Source of the DNA: Bacteroides sp. CAG:530
GTDB lineage: Bacteria; Bacteroidota; Bacteroidia; Bacteroidales; Bacteroidaceae
Assembly: GCA_000434735.1 (NCBI GenBank)
Contig: FR881292.1
Location: 62,350 to 126,349 of the forward strand
Length of the DNA stretch: 64,000 nt
Reading direction: 5' to 3'
The position numbers and the translations under genes were made by a program. This document shows positions 19,045 to 27,569 of this stretch, one piece after another; position 1 is the first letter of the stretch; the number at the start of each line of letters is the position of its first letter. The notes under the pieces were generated by a model. It saw only the letters and a program-made list of their open reading frames with translations. It was not told the origin of the DNA and searched no databases.

Positions 19045-19052
19045 TAACTTTG
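19045..19052 (+). promoter_or_regulatory. Promoter -7 box of the sulfonation operon
   Basis: TAACTTTG matches TAnnTTTG and ends only 6 bp before the cysQ ATG at 19059. If used, transcription would begin at or beside the start codon, giving a leaderless or nearly leaderless message. Confidence 0.55.
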
Positions 19053-19058
19053 ATTATT

Positions 19059-19889
19059 ATGGATACAAACATTTTATTTACGGCCATCCGTGCAGCTTTG
19101 CAGGCCGGGGCAGAAATCATGAAAGTGTATACAGACCCGAACGCGGATTTTGAGATAGAAAAGAAAGCAGACAACTCGCCTCTGACAATAGCCGACCGGA
19201 AATCGCACGCCATCATAGCCGGATGGTTGGCTGATACTCCGTACCCTATTCTGAGCGAAGAGGGAAAGAAAATACCAACCGAAGAAAGACAGAGTTGGAA
19301 AGAACTTTGGGTGGTAGACCCATTGGATGGTACTAAGGAGTTCATTAAACGCAACGGTGAATTTACCGTAAACATAGCTTATGTAAAGAACGGTATTCCT
19401 GAAGCGGGAGTTATATATATTCCGGTAAAAGAGGAACTATTTTTTGCCGACACCGAAAAGGGTGCATACAAGCTTTCAAACGAAGATGGACTGCTTACTC
19501 GCATCAACGAAAACAAAGAACCAGGCTGCACGTTGGAGGTTTTGATAGAAAAGGCGCAGAAACTGCCTTACCCCACACCGCACGAAGGCTTTATGATAGT
19601 AGCTTCGCGCTCTCATCTTAATGCTGAAACCGAAGAATACATAGAGCGCATGAAGAAAGAGCACGCAAAAGTGGAAACAGTATCAAAAGGCAGTTCTCTT
19701 AAACTCTGCTTGATAGCCGAAGGCGTAGCCGATGTTTATCCGCGTTTCGCCCCAACAATGGAATGGGACACCGCTGCCGGACACGCCATTATCCGCGCTG
19801 CCGGAAAAGAAGTATATCAGGCCAACACCGACAAGCCATTGGTATATAATAAGGAGGATTTGCTAAACCCATGGTTCATTGCGAAATAA
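19059..19889 (+). CDS. cysQ: CysQ: 3'(2'),5'-bisphosphate nucleotidase
   Basis: This is a 276-residue inositol-monophosphatase-superfamily enzyme. The metal-binding motif DPLDGTKEF, the upstream LSEEGK and the C-terminal EWDTAAGHAII are all present. It hydrolyses PAP, the by-product of sulfonate transfer from PAPS, to AMP plus phosphate, which relieves product inhibition of sulfotransferases. The ATG at 19059 was chosen because the frame upstream is only a TTG plus two Ile codons overlapping the promoter box, and homologues start at this position. It leads a six-gene operon (10 bp to the permease start) whose other products make and use PAPS, which supports PAP removal as its role. Confidence 0.93.
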   Translation: MDTNILFTAIRAALQAGAEIMKVYTDPNADFEIEKKADNSPLTIADRKSHAIIAGWLADTPYPILSEEGKKIPTEERQSWKELWVVDPLDGTKEFIKRNGEFTVNIAYVKNGIPEAGVIYIPVKEELFFADTEKGAYKLSNEDGLLTRINENKEPGCTLEVLIEKAQKLPYPTPHEGFMIVASRSHLNAETEEYIERMKKEHAKVETVSKGSSLKLCLIAEGVADVYPRFAPTMEWDTAAGHAIIRAAGKEVYQANTDKPLVYNKEDLLNPWFIAK

Positions 19890-19899
19890 CCTCACTGCA

Positions 19900-21447
19900 A
19901 TGAGCGTGGAAATAACAATAGTCCTTGTCGTGCTGATAGGTATGCTCATAGCTCTTATCGCCGACAAGATGCGACCGGGAATGATTCTATTCTCGGCCGT
20001 AGTGATATTTTTATGTACTGGCATTCTCTCGCCCAAGGAAATGCTGGAAGGCTTCAGCAACAAGGGTATGATTACCGTGGCCATGCTGTTCTTGGTGAGC
20101 GAAGGTGTGCGCCAGAGCGGAGCGTTATCGCAGGTAATCAAGAAGTTGCTTCCGCAGAAAAATACTACAGTGCTAAAGGCGCAGGCTCGTATGTTGCCCG
20201 TCATAGCATTCATCTCGGCTTTTCTGAATAACACTCCGGTAGTGGTTATCTTTGCTCCTATCATAAAACGATGGGCAAGCATGGTAAAGTTGCCCGCTAC
20301 GTATTTCTTGATTCCATTGTCGTATGTCACTATATTAGGAGGGCTTTGTACTTTGATAGGTACATCAACCAACCTCGTGGTGCACAGTATGATATTAGAT
20401 GCCGGGCTACAAGGATTCGGCATGTTCGAGTTAGGAAAAGTAGGCGTATTCATAGCCATAGCCGGAATTATTTATCTGTTTATATTCTCAAGCAAGCTGC
20501 TTCCTTCCGACCGCCCCGACATAGCTTCGCACGATGACGACGAAAACAACAAGGCGCTGCATCCGGTAGAAGCCGTGATTGGTCCGCGCTTTCCGGGTAT
20601 CGAAAAGAAAGTAGCCGACTTCGATTTTACACGTCACTACGGAGCGACTATAAAAGAAATTCGCCGTAAAGGTTACACTTACACCAACTTCAAAAGCTTG
20701 AGATTCCGCGAAGGAGATACCCTCGTGGTACTTGCCGACGATAGCTTCATAAAGACATGGGGAGAATCTTCAGTCTTCTTGATATTGACCAACGGAAAAG
20801 ATAATGAGCCAGCAGGCAAGAAGAAACGTTGGTTTGCCTTGGTATTGTTAGTACTCATGATAGCCGGATCTACGATAGGCGAACTGCCGGCAGTTAAAAG
20901 CATGTTGCCCGAAGGATTACATCTGGATATGTTCTTCTTCGTTTCCATAACCACAGTAATAATGGCTTGGACCAAATTATTCCCTCCGCAGAAATATACC
21001 AAATATATATCGTGGGATATACTGGTAACCATCGCTTGCGCCTTTGCCATAAGCAAGGCTATGGTAAACTCGGGCGTGGCGGATTTTATGGCGAAGCACA
21101 TCATAGCACTGGGACACGACCACGGACCATACGTAATGCTGGCTGCGCTGTTTATCATAACAAACATCTTTACAGAGCTGATTACCAACAATGCAGCAGC
21201 AGCCTTATCGTTCCCGCTCGCCCTATCGCTATCGCAACAATTAGGTGTTAGTCCGATGCCATTCTTCGTAGTAATATGCATGGCAGCGTCGGCCAGTTTC
21301 TCTACCCCAATCAGCTATCAGACCAACTTGATAGTACAAGGTATAGGAAACTACAAGTTCACCGATTTTGTCCGAATAGGACTACCGCTGAATATTATCA
21401 CGTTTTTTATTAGTATATTTGTCATCCCGCAAATATGGCCCTTTTAA
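19900..21447 (+). CDS. SLC13/DASS-family permease, probable sulfate importer
   Basis: This is a 515-residue membrane protein with about ten or more hydrophobic segments in two halves. The conserved SLC13 motifs TSTNLVVHS (first half) and ISYQTNLIVQG (second half) are visible. Between the halves lies one cytoplasmic RCK_C/TrkA-C-like domain (about 210-300, REGDTLVVLADDS); many relatives carry two. The ATG at 19900, 10 bp after the cysQ stop, is preferred over an upstream in-frame TTG inside cysQ. Members move sulfate or dicarboxylates with Na+. Its place between cysQ and cysC argues for sulfate as substrate, supplying ATP sulfurylase. Substrate is inference from context. Confidence 0.88.
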   Translation: MSVEITIVLVVLIGMLIALIADKMRPGMILFSAVVIFLCTGILSPKEMLEGFSNKGMITVAMLFLVSEGVRQSGALSQVIKKLLPQKNTTVLKAQARMLPVIAFISAFLNNTPVVVIFAPIIKRWASMVKLPATYFLIPLSYVTILGGLCTLIGTSTNLVVHSMILDAGLQGFGMFELGKVGVFIAIAGIIYLFIFSSKLLPSDRPDIASHDDDENNKALHPVEAVIGPRFPGIEKKVADFDFTRHYGATIKEIRRKGYTYTNFKSLRFREGDTLVVLADDSFIKTWGESSVFLILTNGKDNEPAGKKKRWFALVLLVLMIAGSTIGELPAVKSMLPEGLHLDMFFFVSITTVIMAWTKLFPPQKYTKYISWDILVTIACAFAISKAMVNSGVADFMAKHIIALGHDHGPYVMLAALFIITNIFTELITNNAAAALSFPLALSLSQQLGVSPMPFFVVICMAASASFSTPISYQTNLIVQGIGNYKFTDFVRIGLPLNIITFFISIFVIPQIWPF

Positions 21448-21483
21448 TTTAACTAAAACACAACACCAAAGTATAATATAATA

Positions 21484-22086
21484 ATGAGTGAAGAAAATCA
21501 TATTTACCCCATATTCGACCGCATGTTAGGCCGAAAAGACAAAGAAGATTTGTTGCATCAGCACAGTGTAATGATATGGTTTACAGGACTAAGCGGCTCA
21601 GGAAAAAGCACTTTAGCCATAGCGTTAGAGCGCGAATTGCAAAACCGCGGACTGCTGTGCCGCATCCTTGACGGAGACAATATCCGTAGCGGAATTAACA
21701 ACAACTTAGGATTTACCGCCGAAGACCGCGTAGAAAACATACGCCGCATAGCCGAAATAGGAAAACTCTTTGTAGATACTGGCGTAATCACCATAGCCGC
21801 ATTTATCAGCCCCAATAACGAGTTGCGCGAAATGGCGTCGAACATAATTGGTAAAGAGAACTTCGTAGAAGTCTACATAAGCACACCTATAGAAGAATGC
21901 GAGAAGAGAGACGTGAAAGGTCTCTACGCCAAAGCACGCCGCGGCGAGATAAAGAACTTCACAGGCATATCAGCACCGTTCGAGGCTCCTGAAGACGCTG
22001 CGCTTTCTATAGATACATCCAAGCATAGCGTGAAAGAATCGGTAGACATGCTGCTCGATTTGATATTGCCCAAAGTAACAGAATAA
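21484..22086 (+). CDS. cysC: CysC: adenylylsulfate (APS) kinase
   Basis: This is a 200-residue P-loop kinase of normal length for the family. The Walker A is GLSGSGKS (residues 35-42), followed by the APS-binding DGDNIRSGINNNLGF and the DRVENIRRIAE segment. It phosphorylates adenylylsulfate at the 3' position to give PAPS, the universal sulfonate donor. It stands alone and is not fused to CysN. It lies 36 bp after the permease and 20 bp before cysD in the same operon. With no PAPS reductase gene here, its product is best explained as donor for the sulfotransferase at the end of the operon. Confidence 0.96.
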   Translation: MSEENHIYPIFDRMLGRKDKEDLLHQHSVMIWFTGLSGSGKSTLAIALERELQNRGLLCRILDGDNIRSGINNNLGFTAEDRVENIRRIAEIGKLFVDTGVITIAAFISPNNELREMASNIIGKENFVEVYISTPIEECEKRDVKGLYAKARRGEIKNFTGISAPFEAPEDAALSIDTSKHSVKESVDMLLDLILPKVTE

Positions 22087-22106
22087 GAAATTAAACAAAC
22101 ATAAAA

Positions 22107-23018
22107 ATGGAAGAAACATACAATTTAAGCCATCTAAAGGAACTCGAAGCTGAGTCTATCCATATTATTCGTGAGGTAGCGGCGGCTTTCGAAAATCCGG
22201 TAATGCTGTATAGTATCGGTAAAGACTCTTCTGTCATGGTTCGTCTGGCAGAGAAAGCATTCGCCCCGGGAAGACCTCCTTTCCCATTGATGCACATCGA
22301 CTCTAAATGGAAATTCAAAGAGATGCTGAGCTTCCGCGATCAATACGCTAAAGAGCACGGATGGAAACTTATAGTAGAAAGTAACATGGAAGCGTTTAAA
22401 GCAGGCGTAGGTCCGTTTACTCATGGTAGTAAGGTGCATACCGACCTTATGAAGACTCAAGCGTTGCTTCACGCTCTTGATAAATATAAATTCGACGCTG
22501 CTTTTGGCGGTGCTCGCCGCGACGAAGAAAAGTCGAGAGCTAAAGAGCGTATCTTCTCTTTCCGTAATGAATTCCACCAGTGGGACCCTAAGAACCAACG
22601 TCCGGAGTTGTGGGATATCTATAATACACGTATCCGCAAAGGCGAAAGTATCCGCGTATTCCCGTTGAGCAACTGGACAGAATTGGATATCTGGCAGTAC
22701 ATACGCTTGGAGAATATTCCTATCGTCCCGCTTTACTTCGCCAAAGAACGTCCGGTAGTAAACATTGACGGACAACTCATTATGCCCGACGACGACCGTC
22801 TACCAGAAAAGTATCGCGATAAGATAGAAATGAAGAAGATACGTTTCCGCACATTGGGATGCTGGCCGCTTACAGGAGCTATTGAAAGCGAAGCCGACAC
22901 CATAGAAAAGATTGTAGAGGAAATGATGACTACTACAAAGAGCGAACGTACCACACGCGTCATCGACTTCGACCAAGAAGCAAGTATGGAAGAAAAGAAA
23001 CGCGAAGGTTATTTTTAA
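22107..23018 (+). CDS. cysD: CysD: sulfate adenylyltransferase small subunit
   Basis: This is a 303-residue N-type ATP pyrophosphatase. The PP-loop motif YSIGKDSSVM lies near residue 37, and HGSKVHTDLMKTQAL and GGARRDEEKSRAKER are conserved family segments. With CysN it forms ATP sulfurylase, making APS from ATP and sulfate, driven by GTP hydrolysis. The length equals the family norm. It is directly followed by cysN with a 12-bp gap. Confidence 0.97.
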   Translation: MEETYNLSHLKELEAESIHIIREVAAAFENPVMLYSIGKDSSVMVRLAEKAFAPGRPPFPLMHIDSKWKFKEMLSFRDQYAKEHGWKLIVESNMEAFKAGVGPFTHGSKVHTDLMKTQALLHALDKYKFDAAFGGARRDEEKSRAKERIFSFRNEFHQWDPKNQRPELWDIYNTRIRKGESIRVFPLSNWTELDIWQYIRLENIPIVPLYFAKERPVVNIDGQLIMPDDDRLPEKYRDKIEMKKIRFRTLGCWPLTGAIESEADTIEKIVEEMMTTTKSERTTRVIDFDQEASMEEKKREGYF

Positions 23019-23030
23019 ACAAGAAACATT

Positions 23031-24536
23031 ATGGAAGAATTAGATAAAAATAAATCGGGTAACCCGATGGAAGGAGACGGACGAGGCAAAATGTCTATCG
23101 AAGAATTCCTGAAAAACGATGAACAGAAAGACTTATTGCGTTTTCTTACAGCCGGCTCGGTTGACGACGGTAAATCTACACTTATCGGCCGATTGCTTTT
23201 CGATAGTAAGAAGCTTTACGAAGACCAACTCGACGCTTTGGAACGTGATAGCAAGCGTGTAGGTAACGCCGGAGAGCACATTGACTATGCTTTGTTGCTC
23301 GATGGACTGAAAGCCGAGCGCGAACAGGGTATCACTATCGACGTGGCTTACCGTTATTTCTCTACCAACCATCGTAAGTTTATCATTGCCGATACTCCGG
23401 GACACGAACAGTATACCCGTAACATGATTACCGGTGGTTCTACCGCTAACTTGGCTGTTATCTTGGTAGACTCTCGCGCAGGCGTTATCACTCAGACTCG
23501 CCGCCACTCTTATTTGGTATCATTGTTGGGTATCAAACACGTGGTATTGGCTGTCAACAAGATGGACTTGGTAGACTTCTCAAAAGAAGTGTTCGACAAG
23601 ATTGTATCAGAATACAAGGCGTTCATCGCTCCGCTTAATATCCCCGATGTAACCTGCATTCCTCTGTCGGCACTCGATGGCGACAATGTAGTAGATCGCT
23701 CAGATCGTACCCCATGGTACGACGGACCGTCATTGCTGGAATATCTGGAAAACGTACACATTGGCAACGACCATAACCTCAACGACTTCCGCTTCCCTGT
23801 ACAATATGTATTACGCCCTAACCTCGACTTCCGTGGATTCTGCGGAAAAGTTGCTTCGGGTATCATCAGAAAAGGCGACGCTGTTATGGCATTGCCATCG
23901 GGCAAGAAGACACACGTTAAGAGCATCATTACTCCCGACGGAGAAAGCGACTATGCTTTCCCACCGATGTCTATCACCCTGACTCTGGAAGACGAAATCG
24001 ACGTATCGCGCGGTGAAATGCTGGTACACGCAGATAATGTGCCTATGACCGGACGTAACTTTGAGGCTATGCTGGTATGGATGGACGAGGAAAAGATGGA
24101 TATGGAGAAATCTTTCTTCCTGAAACAGACTACCAACACTAGCCGTACACGTGTAGACAGCATAAAGTATAAGGTTGATGTAAATACGATGGACCACCTG
24201 AGCGTAGAAAACGGCAAGTTGGCGAAAGACGACGTGCCTATGCAGCTCAACCAGATAGCACACGTAGTATTGTCATCATCGAAAGAACTATTCTTCGACC
24301 CGTACACCAAGAACAAGGCTACCGGTGCTTTCATCTTGATAGACCCTATTACAAACAACACAAGTGCTGCCGGCATGATTATAAACCGTGTGGAAGATAA
24401 AGACATGCACACCACTATGGAGCTTCCGGTACTCGACTTGCCTAAACTTGGCATCGCACCAGAGCACTACGCTGCCATAGAAACTGCGGTCAAGGACTTG
24501 GAACGTCAGGGCTACGCCATCGAGATAAAGAAATAA
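23031..24536 (+). CDS. cysN: CysN: sulfate adenylyltransferase large (GTPase) subunit
   Basis: This is a 501-residue translational-GTPase relative of EF-Tu with G1 GSVDDGKST (42-50), G3 DTPGHEQYTRNM and G4 NKMD, followed by two beta-barrel domains. It couples GTP hydrolysis to APS synthesis by CysD. There is no C-terminal APS-kinase fusion (NodQ type), in keeping with the separate cysC two genes upstream. A short hydrophilic N-terminal extension (about 20 residues) precedes the conserved start of homology. Confidence 0.97.
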   Translation: MEELDKNKSGNPMEGDGRGKMSIEEFLKNDEQKDLLRFLTAGSVDDGKSTLIGRLLFDSKKLYEDQLDALERDSKRVGNAGEHIDYALLLDGLKAEREQGITIDVAYRYFSTNHRKFIIADTPGHEQYTRNMITGGSTANLAVILVDSRAGVITQTRRHSYLVSLLGIKHVVLAVNKMDLVDFSKEVFDKIVSEYKAFIAPLNIPDVTCIPLSALDGDNVVDRSDRTPWYDGPSLLEYLENVHIGNDHNLNDFRFPVQYVLRPNLDFRGFCGKVASGIIRKGDAVMALPSGKKTHVKSIITPDGESDYAFPPMSITLTLEDEIDVSRGEMLVHADNVPMTGRNFEAMLVWMDEEKMDMEKSFFLKQTTNTSRTRVDSIKYKVDVNTMDHLSVENGKLAKDDVPMQLNQIAHVVLSSSKELFFDPYTKNKATGAFILIDPITNNTSAAGMIINRVEDKDMHTTMELPVLDLPKLGIAPEHYAAIETAVKDLERQGYAIEIKK

Positions 24537-24560
24537 AGATTAATCTACTCAAACAATAAT

Positions 24561-25667
24561 ATGGGTTTATTAGAATTCAACAAACTACCTATAAACACAT
24601 TGGTGGGAGCCGACTGGAAGACATTCAAGCAGATTACCGCCGGAAGAGACATAGACCCTGCATACAAAGGGAAGTATCGTCTCACTAAAGCCGTATGCCG
24701 ACTGCTGGCTACCCTGAAACCGCTGCAAGACAGACGTTTTGAAAAGCTGTTGGCCGACAAGCCGCTTGAGCACGACCCTGTATTTATACTAGGTCACTGG
24801 CGTAGCGGAACTACATTTATGCATAATGTATTTTCGTGCGACAAGCATTTTGGTTATAACACTACATACCAAACAGTATTCCCTCACCTGATGATGTGGG
24901 GACAGCCGTTCTTTAAGAAGAACATGAGTTGGCTAATGCCCGACAAACGTCCTACCGACAATATGGAGTTGGCAGTAGACCTGCCTCAGGAAGAAGAGTT
25001 CGCATTGGCAAACATGATGCCATACACCTACTACAACTTCTGGTTCCTGCCTAAATACATGCAAGAATATGCCGACAAATATCTTCTGTTTGACGACATT
25101 ACACCCGAAGAGCTGAAGGTATTCGAAGAAACTTTCACCAAGTTGATAAAGATTTCTTTGTGGAATACACACGGCACGCAGTTCTTGAGCAAGAACCCTC
25201 CGCACACCGGACGCGTGAAAGAGTTGGTCAAGATGTTCCCTAACGCCAAATTCATCTACCTGATGCGTAACCCGTACACGGTATTCGAATCAACACGTAG
25301 CTTCTTTACCAACACCATACAACCGCTTAAGCTGGAAGACATCAGCAACGAGCAGTTGGTAGAAAACATCTTGAGCGTATACGCCAAGCTATACCACAAG
25401 TACGAAGCCGACAAGCAGTTCATCCCAGAAGGCAACCTGGTAGAAGTTCGTTTTGAAGATTACGAAAAGAACGCCTTCGACATGACACAAGAAATTTACC
25501 AGAAGCTTTCGCTCCCCGGATTCGATGAAGCGAAAGCCGACATAGAGGCTTACGTAAACAAAAAGAAAGGGTACAAGAAAAACAAATACCAATACAAGAC
25601 CGAAACGGTAGAGTTGGTAGAAAAAAACTGGTCGTTCGCATTAGACCAGTGGGGCTATAAATTATAA
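24561..25667 (+). CDS. PAPS-dependent sulfotransferase
   Basis: This is a 368-residue cytosolic protein without signal peptide. The 5'-phosphosulfate-binding loop is FILGHWRSGTTFMHN (about 76-89), and the 3'-phosphate-binding segment is FIYLMRNPYTVFESTRSFF with the conserved Arg and Ser. The SKNPPHTGR segment before it carries a conserved Lys-Asn and His. It belongs to the Sulfotransfer_3-like group and is last in the cysQ-permease-cysCDN operon, 24 bp after cysN and followed by a strong terminator. Established knowledge: the B. thetaiotaomicron sulfotransferase BT_0416, beside PAPS-making genes, sulfonates cholesterol and other steroids. This gene has the same setting, so steroid sulfonation is the leading hypothesis. 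The acceptor is not proven by sequence. Confidence 0.88.
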   Translation: MGLLEFNKLPINTLVGADWKTFKQITAGRDIDPAYKGKYRLTKAVCRLLATLKPLQDRRFEKLLADKPLEHDPVFILGHWRSGTTFMHNVFSCDKHFGYNTTYQTVFPHLMMWGQPFFKKNMSWLMPDKRPTDNMELAVDLPQEEEFALANMMPYTYYNFWFLPKYMQEYADKYLLFDDITPEELKVFEETFTKLIKISLWNTHGTQFLSKNPPHTGRVKELVKMFPNAKFIYLMRNPYTVFESTRSFFTNTIQPLKLEDISNEQLVENILSVYAKLYHKYEADKQFIPEGNLVEVRFEDYEKNAFDMTQEIYQKLSLPGFDEAKADIEAYVNKKKGYKKNKYQYKTETVELVEKNWSFALDQWGYKL

Positions 25668-25701
25668 TCTCCACTCACTGACGACACAGAACATATAAAA
25701 G

Positions 25702-25744
25702 CTCCGGCTTTCCTCGCTCAAACGAGAGAAGCCGGAGTTTTTTT
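25702..25744 (+). terminator. Rho-independent terminator of the sulfonation operon
   Basis: Arms 25702-25716 and 25723-25737 pair over 15 positions with one mismatch and one G-T pair, the core being CTCCGGCTT/AAGCCGGAG. Seven T follow. It lies 35 bp after the sulfotransferase stop. Confidence 0.93.
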
Positions 25745-25815
25745 GTTCGCTCTCATAGGCATTAAGCAAGAGCAGTAAAGATTACCGCACAAAAATCACA
25801 TCCTTAAAAACACGA

Positions 25816-25896
25816 AAAAACAATGCAATAAGTGAATAAACCATTCGCATATTGCAGACCTACCATTCTCATATTGCAAGTCGGCAACTCGCATTC
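25816..25896 (-). repeat. Intergenic 22-bp-period repeat element, copy B
   Basis: Read on the minus strand, core words TGCGAG, TGAGAATGG, TGCGAATGG and TGCATTG begin at 25893, 25871, 25849 and 25827, exactly 22 bp apart, with TGCAATA before the second and third. It is the reverse-oriented relative of the elements near 1.4 and 41.87 kb. Unlike those, it lies between two plus-strand genes. The rest of the 25745-26060 gap shows no gene. Confidence 0.78.
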
Positions 25897-26060
25897 TTTT
25901 TTCACCCCCTCCAGAAGGTACCGTAGAGCCGTTTTTTAGAATAAGCCGTTCGCAAGACAATCCTCAACTTGGTTGAATACACAAATTAAATATTTATACT
26001 ATTTTTATAATAAACATACAAAAACTACATACTTTTTATGCATATATACAATTAAATTCA

Positions 26061-26068
26061 TAAATTTG
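26061..26068 (+). promoter_or_regulatory. Promoter -7 box for nhaC
   Basis: TAAATTTG matches TAnnTTTG, 32 bp before the ATG, with an A-rich leader. No clear -33 is seen; five T lie at 26033-26037. Confidence 0.55.
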
Positions 26069-26100
26069 CGCCGCAAAAAAAAGAAAAAGAAAAAACAAAC

Positions 26101-27552
26101 ATGGATAATAAGAACAACAGCGCACAGCGTATGCCCTCCCCTTTCATATCATTTCTACCAATCGCACTACTGATGGGACTTCTGTACTTCACAATCAGCA
26201 ACTTCGGAAGCGATTCACTGAGCGGAGGTAGTCAGATATCACTACTGCTAACATCAGCTTTCTGCGTATTCCTCGGTATGGCATTCTACCGCACACCGTG
26301 GAAAGACTTCGAACGCGCCATTGTCAACAATATATCCGGCGTATCTACAGCCCTCATTATACTACTGATTATCGGGGCGTTAAGCGGAATATGGATGATA
26401 AGCGGAGTAGTACCAACACTTATATATTATGGTATAAAGATAATCCATCCCGATTTCTTCCTAGCCTCATCGTGCATAATATGCATACTGGTATCGGTAA
26501 TGACAGGAAGCTCATGGACCACCATAGCCACTATAGGTATCGCCCTAATGGGAATAGGTAAGGCACAAGGATTTGACGAAGGCATCATTGCCGGAGCCAT
26601 CATCTCTGGAGCATACTTTGGCGATAAGATTTCACCATTGTCAGAAACCACCATCCTGGCATCATCGGTAACAGAGACTCCGCTGTTTACACACATACGC
26701 TACATGATGATCACTACTATTCCGTCTATCGTTATCACTCTGATATTATTCTGCGTATTAGGATTTACCAGCGCAGATTACAACCCAGAACAAATGGCTA
26801 CATTCAGCGCCGGACTTGAAGCACGGTTCAACATAACACCGTGGTTGCTCATAGTGCCAATAGTAACAGGAATACTGATAGCTCGCAAGGTACCTTCTAT
26901 CATTACACTGACTATCTCTACCATGCTGGCGGCTATTGCAGCATTAATATTTCAACCAGAAATATTATCAGAACTTGCCGACAATGGCAAGATGCTGAAA
27001 GGACTAATGACTGCTTGCTACGGAAGCACCAACCTTACTACACCCAACGAATCGCTCACAGAACTGGTAGCCACACGCGGCATGGCAGGTATGATAAACA
27101 CCGTATGGCTTATATTATGCGCCATGTGCTTTGGCGGTGCCATGACAGCCGGCGGAATGCTGGGAAGCATCACCTCTGTTTTCGTACGCTTCGTACGCAA
27201 CCGCCTCACATTGGTTTCGTCGACCGTATTTTCGGGATTGTTTCTGAATGTAGCCACGGCCGACCAATACATCAGCATTATCCTTACAGGCAGCATGTTT
27301 GGCAACGTATACAAAAAAGAAGGGTATGAGAGCCGTCTGTTAAGCCGTTCTACCGAAGATGCGGTAACGGTTACATCAGTTCTCATACCCTGGAATTCGT
27401 GCGGTATGACTCAAGCCACTGTCTTGAACGTACCTACACTGGTATATCTACCATATTGTTTCTTCAATATCATCAGCCCGATGATGAGTATCCTCGTTGC
27501 AGCCATCGGTTATAAGATTTTCAAAATAAAGCCGACGGCTCAAACGGCCTGA
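26101..27552 (+). CDS. nhaC: NhaC-family Na+/H+ antiporter
   Basis: This is a 483-residue inner-membrane protein with about 11-12 hydrophobic segments. Family features include GSSWTTIATIGIALMGIG, GAIISGAYFGDKISPLSETT with its buried Asp/Lys, and a late segment TSVLIPWNSCGMTQATVL. NhaC proteins exchange Na+ for H+, and some relatives exchange organic anions such as malate/lactate. It is transcribed alone, from its own promoter box, and converges on the ROK regulator gene 17 bp downstream. Confidence 0.88.
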   Translation: MDNKNNSAQRMPSPFISFLPIALLMGLLYFTISNFGSDSLSGGSQISLLLTSAFCVFLGMAFYRTPWKDFERAIVNNISGVSTALIILLIIGALSGIWMISGVVPTLIYYGIKIIHPDFFLASSCIICILVSVMTGSSWTTIATIGIALMGIGKAQGFDEGIIAGAIISGAYFGDKISPLSETTILASSVTETPLFTHIRYMMITTIPSIVITLILFCVLGFTSADYNPEQMATFSAGLEARFNITPWLLIVPIVTGILIARKVPSIITLTISTMLAAIAALIFQPEILSELADNGKMLKGLMTACYGSTNLTTPNESLTELVATRGMAGMINTVWLILCAMCFGGAMTAGGMLGSITSVFVRFVRNRLTLVSSTVFSGLFLNVATADQYISIILTGSMFGNVYKKEGYESRLLSRSTEDAVTVTSVLIPWNSCGMTQATVLNVPTLVYLPYCFFNIISPMMSILVAAIGYKIFKIKPTAQTA

Positions 27553-27569
27553 TGAGGCATTGCAGTCTA

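Noticed and set aside
22107..24536. cysDN as part of assimilatory sulfate reduction
   Set aside because: No cysH, cysI or cysJ lies in the operon, while a sulfotransferase and PAP phosphatase do.
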